Both the position numbers and the translations under genes were made by a program. From the NCBI GenBank assembly GCA_031278315.1, contig JAITKS010000072.1, positions 1 through 9,130 of the forward strand: DNA of 9,130 bases, written 5' to 3'. The notes under the pieces are model-generated. The model worked only from the letters and a program-made list of their open reading frames with translations. It was not told the origin of the DNA and ran no database searches. The DNA is from Planctomycetaceae bacterium (GTDB taxonomy: Bacteria; Planctomycetota; Planctomycetia; Pirellulales; Thermoguttaceae). This document shows, in pieces, positions 1 through 5,638 of the stretch (the first letter of the stretch is position 1; the number at the start of each line of letters is the position of its first letter).

Positions 1-66
1 CGCGGTCGTCTCGACCGCATCTTTAGGCGTTTTTTGTACAAAAAAGATGCAGGCGGGACGCCTGCG
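1..66. repeat. GC-rich block of three consecutive palindromes
   Basis: Three hairpin-forming units lie back to back in otherwise AT-rich DNA. Positions 2-18 form a 7-bp stem (GCGGTCG/CGACCGC) with a 3-base loop. Positions 17-50 pair GCATCTTT with AAAGATGC and enclose a perfect 16-bp palindrome TTTTTTGTACAAAAAA at 30-45. Positions 49-65 form another 7-bp stem (GCAGGCG/CGCCTGC) with a 3-base loop. The block may continue past the left edge of the window. Its base composition is unlike its surroundings, which suggests a dispersed, possibly mobile, intergenic repeat. From memory, similar paired GC-rich palindromes occur between genes in several unrelated bacterial genomes; I could not verify this. 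Confidence 0.75.
39..66 (-). terminator. Candidate intrinsic terminator downstream of the 199-1176 gene
   Basis: Read on the minus strand, the 7-bp stem GCAGGCG-TCC-CGCCTGC (65 to 49) is followed by ATC and six T residues. This is a GC-rich stem plus U-tract on the strand of the gene at 199-1176, about 130 bp beyond its stop. It is part of the larger palindromic block, so its role as a terminator is inferred from shape only. Confidence 0.4.
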
Positions 67-129
67 TTCCCAGCTAAAATATTTTTTAGTAATTCACTTA
101 AATTTAAAATCTAAAATTACAAAAGATTC

Positions 130-160
130 TTCCTCTGTGTTCTCTGTGTCCTCTGTGGTT
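130..160. repeat. CTCTGTG triplicate phrase followed by GGTTAATAAAA
   Basis: CTCTGTG occurs three times at a 9-bp period (133-139, 142-148, 151-157) and is followed by GGTTAATAAAA. A degenerate relative, also followed by GTTAATAAAA, lies at 5508-5530. A weaker one is at 1303-1320. The phrase sits inside the element whose end is at 190. Confidence 0.7.
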
Positions 161-190
161 AATAAAACAAATATTCCGCTGATATATTAC
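157..190 (-). mobile_element. End of a terminal-inverted-repeat element (family E, copy 1)
   Basis: On the minus strand this reads GTAATATATCAGCGGAAT followed by ATTTGTTTT. Positions 8750-8782 on the plus strand carry the same run, differing early on only by a 5-base insertion and sharing a 16-base identical stretch (GCGGAATATTTGTTTT). It also resembles the ends of the 280-bp palindrome at 5217-5496. The terminus lies 8 bp from the stop codon of the 199-1176 gene. The other end of this copy is not identifiable and may lie off the left edge; the CTCTGTG phrase and the GC-rich block would then be internal. Confidence 0.6.
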
Positions 191-198
191 CAAATTTT

Positions 199-1176
199 TT
201 ATGATTTCTTTTTTGCGTAATTTGTTTTTAGTTCTTTGTAGCTGTCTTTGTTTAGATGGTATAGCGTGATTTCTTTTGGGTATTTTTCTTTGTAATTTTG
301 AATTTTTTCTACGAAAGCATTATAGTTGCCGCTTCCCCACGGCATAAAACCAACCCTGTTTATTTTATTTTGAATACAATACGAAAAAATTATATCAAGA
401 TTTTTCCCTACTTCAAATTTAGACTTCCACACATTTTCAGATAACGAATATAAACAATAACTCCGTTTCGCCTCAATGATATGATTCCACGTTATTACTT
501 TCGGCATCTGGTTAAAGAAGTTTCGCCGTTCAAAATCTGAAATTGAATGTACTATTAAATCTAAGTTGTCATAATAATTCCAAATACTGTCCCGCACTAC
601 CGAAATTTTAATATCAGAATTTAAGTCTAGATCACTGACGTCGTAGATTTTTTTCATTTGAAAAATCTCTATATCTTCGTTTGTATCTTTTGAAAATATT
701 TTCGGATCGAAATATTTATTATCGTTTTTATTTAATCGTTTAATATCGTACGGTACACCTATTGCGTCTTTATCTGTAGTGCCGTAATATTTTTTCAAAT
801 TCGTGATATGAACATAATTATCATCAAGAATCGACATCGCATAACCAATGAAAAAAGATGTATTCATCGGACAGCGTTTTATGTGCGTATAACTTCCGTC
901 GTTAATAGTTACATAACAACCGTCATTTATTGCCACATAACAACTCGCCTTGACCTTTTTCGACTTTAGATAATCAATTGCCTTAATACATTCCATGTTG
1001 ATACACGTTATTTTTCCAACCTTCAACGGATTAATTTCATTGTTACCATTGTTACCATTTATATTTTGTGACTTATTTCTGAAACAACATAAATCAACTA
1101 AATAAATGTCGTCAAAAGGCAAACTCTCATATTCCGGTTTAATTGAACCAGATGCAAAATAAATTAATGTACTCAT
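199..1176 (-). CDS. Hypothetical protein, 325 aa, Asn/Lys/Ile-rich
   Basis: I do not recognise this protein. The start at 1176 is supported by an AAGGTGA ribosome-binding site at 1186-1192, 9 nt upstream. No signal peptide or transmembrane segment is evident, so it is probably cytoplasmic. The N-terminus (MSTLIYFASGSIKPEYESLP, then DDIYLVDLCC) alternates hydrophobic strands and turns like an alpha/beta fold. A strand-like stretch near the C-terminus reads INRVGFMPWGSGNYNAFVEK. There is an Asn-rich NNGNNGNNE tract near residues 40-47 (9-bp DNA repeat at 1039-1056) and an 8-residue duplication near residues 78-93. The gene is rich in Asn, Lys, Ile and Tyr compared with the aldolase and flavoprotein genes, so it is fast-evolving, acquired or weakly constrained. 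It has no operon partner: the next minus-strand gene upstream ends 406 bp away. A family-E element end lies 8 bp past its stop. It is probably a real gene because the frame is long and has a good ribosome-binding site; its function is unknown. Confidence 0.8.
   Translation of the reverse strand: MSTLIYFASGSIKPEYESLPFDDIYLVDLCCFRNKSQNINGNNGNNEINPLKVGKITCINMECIKAIDYLKSKKVKASCYVAINDGCYVTINDGSYTHIKRCPMNTSFFIGYAMSILDDNYVHITNLKKYYGTTDKDAIGVPYDIKRLNKNDNKYFDPKIFSKDTNEDIEIFQMKKIYDVSDLDLNSDIKISVVRDSIWNYYDNLDLIVHSISDFERRNFFNQMPKVITWNHIIEAKRSYCLYSLSENVWKSKFEVGKNLDIIFSYCIQNKINRVGFMPWGSGNYNAFVEKIQNYKEKYPKEITLYHLNKDSYKELKTNYAKKKS
897..944 (-). repeat. In-frame 24-bp tandem duplication inside the hypothetical gene
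   Basis: Two adjacent 24-bp units (897-920 and 921-944) differ at about five positions and encode consecutive eight-residue units of the type VxINDGCY. A decayed third unit (INDGSYTHI) adjoins them. The length is a multiple of three, so the frame is kept. Confidence 0.75.
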
Positions 1177-1185
1177 ATAACAAAC

Positions 1186-1192
1186 TCACCTT
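1186..1192 (-). promoter_or_regulatory. Ribosome-binding site of the 199-1176 gene
   Basis: AAGGTGA on the minus strand, 9 nt before the ATG at 1176. It fixes the start of the hypothetical protein. Confidence 0.6.
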
Positions 1193-1250
1193 TACCAATT
1201 CTGTTTATTAAAATCGAATTAAACAATCTTGCTGAAAAAAATTTTTTTCT

Positions 1251-1280
1251 ATAATAATCACCGTCAAATTATTAGAGCAA
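1251..1280 (-). promoter_or_regulatory. Weak sigma70-like promoter candidate for the 199-1176 gene
   Basis: On the minus strand, TTGCTC (1280-1275) and TATTAT (1256-1251) are 18 bp apart, which would place the transcript start roughly 70 bp before the ATG. In DNA this AT-rich such matches arise by chance, so support is limited to spacing and position. Confidence 0.25.
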
Positions 1281-1502
1281 GTATTTAATCTTTCATATTT
1301 AATTCTTGTGTTCTTTGTCTTTTTACTTATTCGAATCACTTATCCGAAACCAGACCTTTACACCTTTATACTGCCGAAATGTAATATTACAAACCATAAG
1401 CAATTCTTGAATCAATAAATTCACGATACGAATAGGATAGTATTAGTATATATAGTATAAAACGCATGTTATAAGTAATTATTCAAAACGATAACAGATG
1501 TC

Positions 1503-1530
1503 ATCACAATTACGTTATCACAATTACGTC
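1503..1530. repeat. 14-bp tandem duplication
   Basis: ATCACAATTACGTT is followed directly by ATCACAATTACGTC: two copies with a single final mismatch, about 50 bp past the stop of the flavoprotein gene. This looks like a recent duplication. Confidence 0.8.
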
Positions 1531-1582
1531 AATATATAATGATCAGCAATAATCAGCGTATCTATCCTAAATTCCGATTAAA

Positions 1583-3520
1583 TTATACACCTATTATTGC
1601 ATTAAATTTACATGTTCTAACACATTCGCCGCATTTGATACATTTTTCTGCGTCTATGACATGTGGGCTTTTGCGTTCTCCGCTTATTGCACCTATCGGA
1701 CATTTTTTTGAACATGCCGTACATCCTTTACATTTTTCTGCTATTATTTCCGGTCTTGCCAACGCCTTACATTGAGCTGCCGGACAACGTTTCTGAAAAA
1801 CATGCGAATAAAGCTCCTCACGAAAATTACGTATCGTCGAAAGAACCGGATTCGGTGCCGTTTTCCCCAACGCACAAAGCGACCCTTTAGATACAGTTCT
1901 CGCAACTTGCCCTAGAACATCAAGTGTTTCCTGCGTCCCATTTCCTGAAATAATATCATCAAGCAACACTAACATTTGTCTCGTTCCATCTCGGCATAAC
2001 AAACACTTTCCGCAAGATTCATTCTGCGTAAATTGCATAAAAAACCGAGCCATCTGAACCATACAAGTTCCCTTATTCATCACGACAAGACCGCCCGAAC
2101 CTACCATCGCGCCGACACCTCTTAACGAGTCGAAATCTAGCGGTAAATCGAGATGCTCTTCAGTCAAACATCCTCCCGACGGACCGCCGATTTGTACCGC
2201 TTTGAAATTATCATTTGAAATATTTCCGTTCTTATCTATAACACCGCCGCCGATATCAAAAATTATTTCACGTAAAGTTGTTCCAAAAGGTACTTCAATC
2301 AGACCAGTATTTACGACATGTCCGGTCAGTGCAAAAGTTTTTGTTCCGGGTGAATTTTCAGTACCGACATCACGATAACTTTTCGCACCGTTCAAAATTA
2401 TATACGGAACAGCCGCAAGCGTTTCGACATTATTTATTACTGTTGGTTTTCCCCATAATCCGCTTTGTGCCGGAAACGGCGGCTTCGGACGCGGCATACC
2501 TCTGCCGCCTTCAATTGACGCAATTAAAGCAGTCTCTTCACCGCAAACAAAAGCGCCGGCACCTTCCATTACATGAATACGAAACGGTTTGCCTGTATTG
2601 AAAACATTATCGCCAAGAATACCAAGTTTTTCAGCGTCTTCAACTGCGCGGCGAATACGCTGCACCGCAAGCGGATACTCAAGACGAACATAAACATAAC
2701 CCGCTGTCGCTTCTATTCCGCGTGCTGCTATCATCATTCCTTCGATCACGCTGTGCGGATTACCTTCCATTACACTTCGATCCATGAATGCACCAGGGTC
2801 GCCTTCGTCGGCATTACATATAACGTATTTAACTTGATTTTTTTCTTTCAATGCGAATTGCCATTTCTTACCTGTAGGAAATCCGCCGCCGCCGCGGCCT
2901 CGCAAACCTGATTCAGCAATTGTACCGCATACAGATTCAGGTGTCATATCTGTCCAAGCGATACGAGCTGCATCGTAACCGCAATTAGCAATATATTCGT
3001 AAATATCTTCAGGTTCAAATACACCGCAAGGTTTAAGTGTTAATCGCGTTTGCCTCTGATAAAACGGAATTTCATGTTGACCCTTACAGCGTTGATTATT
3101 GTTATGCCGATCAACATAAAGTAATCTTTCAATTATTTTTTTATTTTTGATTGTTGTTTCGATAATTTCATTGATGTCTTCTAATTTAACTTTCGTGTAT
3201 AGAATTTTATCGGGTTCAATTGACAATAAAGGTCCCATCTGACAAAAACCTTGACAACCGCTTTTGGATAGACGCAGCAAATCAATATCGGAAGAAAAAG
3301 ATGAATCTTTCGGCTCTGATTTATTATCTTCATAGTTGAGTAAAACTTTTACATTAAGACCAGCCTCTTTGATTTTATTTTCAAGTGCGTGAAAAAATTC
3401 AAGAGAACCGTTTGCAACACAACCGGTTCCCGCGCATATCACTACACGGCGATTTGAATCTTTCATCGCATCGTTGAATTTATGCGAACAAGATATTAAA
3501 AATTCTTTTGATGATTGCAT
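1583..3520 (-). CDS. NADH/NADP-linked hydrogenase flavoprotein subunit (HydB/HndC/NuoF type), 645 aa
   Basis: This is the FMN- and NAD(P)-binding subunit of the soluble NuoF/HydB/HndC family. It passes electrons between NAD(P)H and iron-sulfur clusters, typically in an FeFe-hydrogenase or electron-bifurcating complex in the cytoplasm. Domains in order: thioredoxin-like [2Fe-2S] ferredoxin, residues 25-120, with C29, C34, C89 and C93; 51-kDa NuoF core with the flavin/NAD loop GRGGGGFPTG (208-217) and NADEGDPG (236-243), an SLBB-like segment (ALTGHVVNTG), and a [4Fe-4S] site C503, C506, C509 and C549; C-terminal 2x[4Fe-4S] ferredoxin with C597, C600, C603, C607 and C627, C630, C633, C637. All expected ligands are present and the length is normal for HydB-type fusions. 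The start at M1 leaves the usual short leader before the ferredoxin fold; no clear Shine-Dalgarno precedes it. No NuoE/HydC or HydA gene adjoins it in the window, so its exact complex is unresolved. It is distinguished from complex I NuoF by the two extra ferredoxin domains. Confidence 0.95.
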   Translation of the reverse strand: MQSSKEFLISCSHKFNDAMKDSNRRVVICAGTGCVANGSLEFFHALENKIKEAGLNVKVLLNYEDNKSEPKDSSFSSDIDLLRLSKSGCQGFCQMGPLLSIEPDKILYTKVKLEDINEIIETTIKNKKIIERLLYVDRHNNNQRCKGQHEIPFYQRQTRLTLKPCGVFEPEDIYEYIANCGYDAARIAWTDMTPESVCGTIAESGLRGRGGGGFPTGKKWQFALKEKNQVKYVICNADEGDPGAFMDRSVMEGNPHSVIEGMMIAARGIEATAGYVYVRLEYPLAVQRIRRAVEDAEKLGILGDNVFNTGKPFRIHVMEGAGAFVCGEETALIASIEGGRGMPRPKPPFPAQSGLWGKPTVINNVETLAAVPYIILNGAKSYRDVGTENSPGTKTFALTGHVVNTGLIEVPFGTTLREIIFDIGGGVIDKNGNISNDNFKAVQIGGPSGGCLTEEHLDLPLDFDSLRGVGAMVGSGGLVVMNKGTCMVQMARFFMQFTQNESCGKCLLCRDGTRQMLVLLDDIISGNGTQETLDVLGQVARTVSKGSLCALGKTAPNPVLSTIRNFREELYSHVFQKRCPAAQCKALARPEIIAEKCKGCTACSKKCPIGAISGERKSPHVIDAEKCIKCGECVRTCKFNAIIGV

Positions 3521-3571
3521 TATGAAATTATGTTTGTTGGTTAGGTTTTAAACTATTCGCACTATAAATTT

Positions 3572-3598
3572 CGGAATTTTCGGAATTTTCGGAATTTT
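3572..3598. repeat. 9-bp unit repeated three times (CGGAATTTT)
   Basis: Three perfect head-to-tail copies of CGGAATTTT lie 50-80 bp upstream of the flavoprotein start. The last copy overlaps the left motif of a family-R repeat, as if that motif had been locally amplified. Confidence 0.85.
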
Positions 3599-3695
3599 CA
3601 GTTAGAGCCGCCGCCGTCTGCTTATCTGCTGCTTATCTTATCGGCAAGCAGATTTTACGCCCTTGTATCAACGAAATTCAAAATACGATACGTAT
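3590..3695 (+). repeat. Dispersed intergenic repeat family R, copy 1
   Basis: The left motif is GGAATTTTCAGTTAG at 3591. The right motif, GAAATTCAAAATACGATACG, lies at 3673-3692 and ends ACGTAT. Both match the copies at 7007-7101 and 7447-7541, but here the two motifs are 11 bp further apart. The middle contains a small hairpin (ATCTGCT/AGCAGAT) and shares TCTGC and TATCGG words with the 7007 copy. It lies upstream of the minus-strand flavoprotein gene in antisense orientation. Confidence 0.6.
3652..3681 (-). promoter_or_regulatory. Sigma70-like promoter candidate for the flavoprotein gene
   Basis: On the minus strand, TTGAAT (3681-3676) and TAAAAT (3657-3652) are 18 bp apart, giving a leader of about 125 nt before the ATG at 3520. 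It overlaps the right half of the family-R repeat. Support is motif and position only. Confidence 0.3.
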
Positions 3696-3845
3696 AATTT
3701 TAACTCTTTTCGATTATTTATAACGATAATTTTTTGTCTCTGTTTTTTGCATGTAGGTTACAAAAAAAGAAAAATAATAATCGAACAAAATTTGTTTTAG
3801 GTTTTTGTAATTATCCAATAAAATTTTGATATTTCATTTTTTGAG

Positions 3846-3972
3846 AATACGAAACAGACGAAATAATAAAATACACGAAATTTGTTATTGAAAATTATTA
3901 TTGAAAATTATTAGTGATTTTTATCTTTTTTATTTTTTTCGAGAGTTTTGTATTTTCGAGTGTTTCGTATTT
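3846..3972. repeat. Imperfect inverted repeat built of ACGAAA words
   Basis: The left arm 3846-3881 contains ACGAAACAGACGAAA and ACACGAAAT. The right arm 3933-3972 is its imperfect reverse complement (TTTTCGAG, TGTTTCGTATTT). Together they can fold into a long AU-rich hairpin. The loop holds a perfect 13-bp tandem duplication, TTATTGAAAATTA (3885-3910). The words resemble those in the core of the 5217-5496 element, so this is probably a decayed relative. Confidence 0.6.
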
Positions 3973-3973
3973 C

Positions 3974-4058
3974 AAAAAAAATGTATCGTACTATGAATTA
4001 CAGTTAAAGCCGAAAATTCAAGAGATGGCGATATTCTACCGAATTTCATAGTACGATA
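3974..4058 (-). terminator. Candidate intrinsic terminator of the aldolase gene
   Basis: A 14-bp perfect stem pairs 4045-4058 with 3984-3997. On the minus strand the 3' arm is followed by CA and then eight T residues (3981-3974). It begins about 30 bp past the aldolase stop and is in the correct orientation. The stem is AT-rich and the loop is long (47 nt), so strength is uncertain. It is made of two inverted right motifs of family R. Confidence 0.5.
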
Positions 4059-4060
4059 TG
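3983..4060 (-). repeat. Family R repeat, compact copy with doubled right motif
   Basis: On the minus strand the left motif CTTGAATTTTCGGCTTTAAC (4022-4003) is followed almost directly by the right motif AATTCATAGTACGATAC (3999-3983), without the usual middle. A second right motif (GAATTTCATAGTACGATATG, 4041-4060) lies in the opposite orientation, which creates the stem described as a terminator. Confidence 0.6.
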
Positions 4061-4086
4061 TGTAGTACGATTATGTAGTTCAAGTT

Positions 4087-5103
4087 TTAGTTGCAGCCGC
4101 AGCAGCAAGGGCAATCTTTTGATTGTGATTTTATAGATTCTCTGACAGATTCGAGTTGTCCGGCACTTCCGAGTACAGTATTCTTGTGGATGATATATTC
4201 GGCGTAAGCTTGCATGAAAATTTTACCCGGCGGTCTTAGGTCGAAGTTTGCGGGGTCGTCTCGAAATTGTTCGCGGTGAATAGCGCACCATACTAATCTG
4301 CCGTCGGTATCGATATTGATTTTTGTAACACCGAGTTTTGCTGCTGGTAAATATTGTGATTCATCGACACCTTTAGCGTCGCTTAATTTTCCGCCGGCGT
4401 TATTAATTCGGGCGACCCATTCTTGCGGTACGCTGCTGCTGCCGTGCATGACAAGCGGGAAATTTTTGGGAATTGCTTTTTGGATTTTTTCGAGTACATC
4501 AAAATGCAAGCCTTGTTTTCCGGTAAATTTGAAAGCTCCGTGTGAAGTTCCAATTGCGACAGCGAGAGAATCGACACCGGTTTTGTCGATAAATTCCGCA
4601 GCTTGATCGGGATCAGTTAATTTGACGCTCCCGACTACATCTTCTTCTACTCCGCCGAGTTGACCGAGTTCTGCTTCGACTACGATACCTTTAGCGTGTG
4701 CGCGTTCAACTATACGTCTTGTTATTTCAATATTTTTTGCAAACTCTTCGTGTGAAGCGTCGATCATAACGGAGCTGTAGGCGTTACTATCGATACAATC
4801 GCAGCAAGCTTCTTCTGTTCCGTGATCGAGGTGTAAAGCGAATATTGCTTCAGGAAACACTTCGTTAGCGGATGTAATTAATGCTTCGAGCATACGTTTA
4901 TCGCTGTATGATCTTGCACCGCGTGAAATCTGGATTATAAACGGTGCGCTTTTAGTGTTATCGATTGCATCTTCATTTTTGGCTTTTTTGCCAAGATTAC
5001 CGCGAAACAAACCTACGGTCTGTTCTAAATTGTTGATGTTATAAGCACCGACAGCGTATTTGCCGTAGGCGTGCTTAAACAAATCTTTCGTCGTAACGAT
5101 CAT
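4087..5103 (-). CDS. fba: Class II fructose-bisphosphate aldolase, 338 aa
   Basis: Zinc-dependent aldolase that interconverts fructose 1,6-bisphosphate with dihydroxyacetone phosphate and glyceraldehyde 3-phosphate; cytoplasmic, glycolysis/gluconeogenesis. The TIM-barrel signature is clear: the HLDHG motif with D93 and zinc ligand H94, E145 in VVEAELGQLGG, H188 in GTSHGAFKF, H220 in VMHGSSS, and the NIDTD phosphate-binding segment. The start at 5103 (MIVTTKDLFKHAYG) is chosen because a perfect AAGGAGA ribosome-binding site lies 7 nt upstream; the frame stays open 17 codons further but lacks such a site. The length is typical of the subfamily. The odd feature is the C-terminus, DCPCCCGCN, with five Cys in the last eight residues. 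ACCDC near residues 99-103 adds three more close to the active-site Asp. It stands alone, with its own promoter candidate and a downstream hairpin terminator. Confidence in the function is high. Confidence 0.97.
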   Translation of the reverse strand: MIVTTKDLFKHAYGKYAVGAYNINNLEQTVGLFRGNLGKKAKNEDAIDNTKSAPFIIQISRGARSYSDKRMLEALITSANEVFPEAIFALHLDHGTEEACCDCIDSNAYSSVMIDASHEEFAKNIEITRRIVERAHAKGIVVEAELGQLGGVEEDVVGSVKLTDPDQAAEFIDKTGVDSLAVAIGTSHGAFKFTGKQGLHFDVLEKIQKAIPKNFPLVMHGSSSVPQEWVARINNAGGKLSDAKGVDESQYLPAAKLGVTKINIDTDGRLVWCAIHREQFRDDPANFDLRPPGKIFMQAYAEYIIHKNTVLGSAGQLESVRESIKSQSKDCPCCCGCN

Positions 5104-5110
5104 TTTAATT

Positions 5111-5117
5111 TCTCCTT
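5111..5117 (-). promoter_or_regulatory. Strong ribosome-binding site of fba
   Basis: AAGGAGA on the minus strand, 7 nt before the ATG at 5103. It decides the aldolase start against the longer open frame beginning at 5154. Confidence 0.85.
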
Positions 5118-5166
5118 TAATTTTTCTTATTTTTTCAAGACAGTTGTCGTTCAATGAAGGTCGAAA

Positions 5167-5194
5167 ATTGTATCATAGTTTTGCAGATTCGTAA
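5167..5194 (-). promoter_or_regulatory. Sigma70-like promoter candidate for fba
   Basis: TTACGA (5194-5189) and TACAAT (5172-5167) are 16 bp apart on the minus strand, predicting a leader of roughly 57 nt. The -10 region reads TATGATACAAT, close to the right motif of family R (TATGATACGTAT). A G-run (5199-5204) lies just upstream, and the family-E element begins at 5217. Confidence 0.4.
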
Positions 5195-5216
5195 GGTAGG
5201 GGGGAATACAAAGATA

Positions 5217-5496
5217 GTAATATATAAGTGAAATTTTATTTTTTAACTTTTTTTAGGTTATGAATTTGAAAACCAACATAATTTTCAGCCTAATTTTTAA
5301 ACACGAAACACACGAAATTACACAAAAAACAAAAAAATCATATCACATCCTTTTCGTGCATTTCGTGATTTTCGTGATTTGCCGTTTGTTTCGTTTGTTT
5401 CGTGTTTAAAATTTTTCGTCAAATTTCTCAAAGGTTTCAAAATTCATAACACTCAAAAAAAAATTTAAAAACAAAAAATTTCACTGACTATATTAT
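5217..5496. mobile_element. 280-bp palindromic MITE-like element (family E, copy 2)
   Basis: The outer arms 5217-5273 and 5433-5496 are imperfect reverse complements over about 57-64 bp. The left begins GTAATATATAAGTGAAAT; the right, reverse-complemented, reads AATAATATAGTCAGTGAAAT, and both run through an AT-rich stretch to GTTATGAATTT. Inner arms carry AAACACGAAACACACGAAA (5299-5317) against a complementary TTTCGTTTGTTTCGTGTTT (5389-5407), with more TTTCGTG words at 5352-5378. The whole unit can fold into one long hairpin. The internal blocks 5256-5297 and 5422-5447 are repeated in the element at 8750-8905. It carries no open frame, so it would be non-autonomous if mobile. It fills most of the gap between the aldolase promoter and the lipoprotein 3' end. 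No clear target-site duplication is visible. Confidence 0.7.
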
Positions 5497-5507
5497 TAAA
5501 ATTTCAT

Positions 5508-5551
5508 TTTCTTTGTTCTCTGTTGTTAATAAAAAATGTTAATAAAAAAAT
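5508..5551. repeat. Degenerate CTCTGTG phrase and a 13/14-bp tandem repeat
   Basis: TTTCTTTGTTCTCTGTTG (5508-5525) resembles the phrase at 130-160 and is likewise followed by GTTAATAAAA. GTTAATAAAAAAT then repeats in tandem (5525-5537 and 5538-5551), the second copy one A longer. Confidence 0.55.
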
Positions 5552-5590
5552 CGGAAATAATTAGAGATGATAACACTACTGAATAATTAC
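5538..5590 (-). repeat. Downstream-of-gene repeat family F, copy 1
   Basis: The minus strand reads GTAATTATTCAGTAGTGTTA then TCA (5590-5568), and later TTCCGATTTTTTTATTAAC (5556-5538). The same two blocks occur in the same order at 8605-8651 on the plus strand. This copy starts 48 bp past the lipoprotein stop, in the sense orientation of that gene. Its role is unknown: 3'-UTR or terminator-associated element, or mobile repeat. Confidence 0.65.
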
Positions 5591-5638
5591 GTTTTTAGAA
5601 GTTTCTTATTAAATTTTATAATTTATAAAAAATCCAAA

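Larger units (their letters stand above)
1177..1582. other. 406-bp gene-free interval
   Basis: No open frame with a ribosome-binding site is visible on either strand. The stretch holds the upstream region of the hypothetical gene, a degenerate CTCTGTG-like phrase (1303-1320), the small palindrome GTAATATTAC (1381-1390) and a 14-bp tandem duplication (1503-1530). On the minus strand past the flavoprotein stop, a 6-bp GATAAC/GTTATC stem spans that duplication; it is too weak to call a terminator. Confidence 0.5.

Noticed and set aside
1..66. Triple hairpin block as a tRNA cloverleaf
   Set aside because: The loops are 3 bases, there is no acceptor-stem pairing of the ends and no T-loop motif.
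1539..2911. Open frames on the plus strand opposite the flavoprotein gene (for example 1539-1775, 2278-2601, 2573-2911)
   Set aside because: They are antisense to a strongly conserved gene, have no ribosome-binding sites and encode no recognisable domain.
4316..4606. Open frames overlapping the aldolase gene in other frames
   Set aside because: They are shadows of a conserved enzyme gene with no independent support.
5104..5154. 17-codon N-terminal extension of the aldolase
   Set aside because: It contains the AAGGAGA ribosome-binding site of the downstream ATG and no family similarity.
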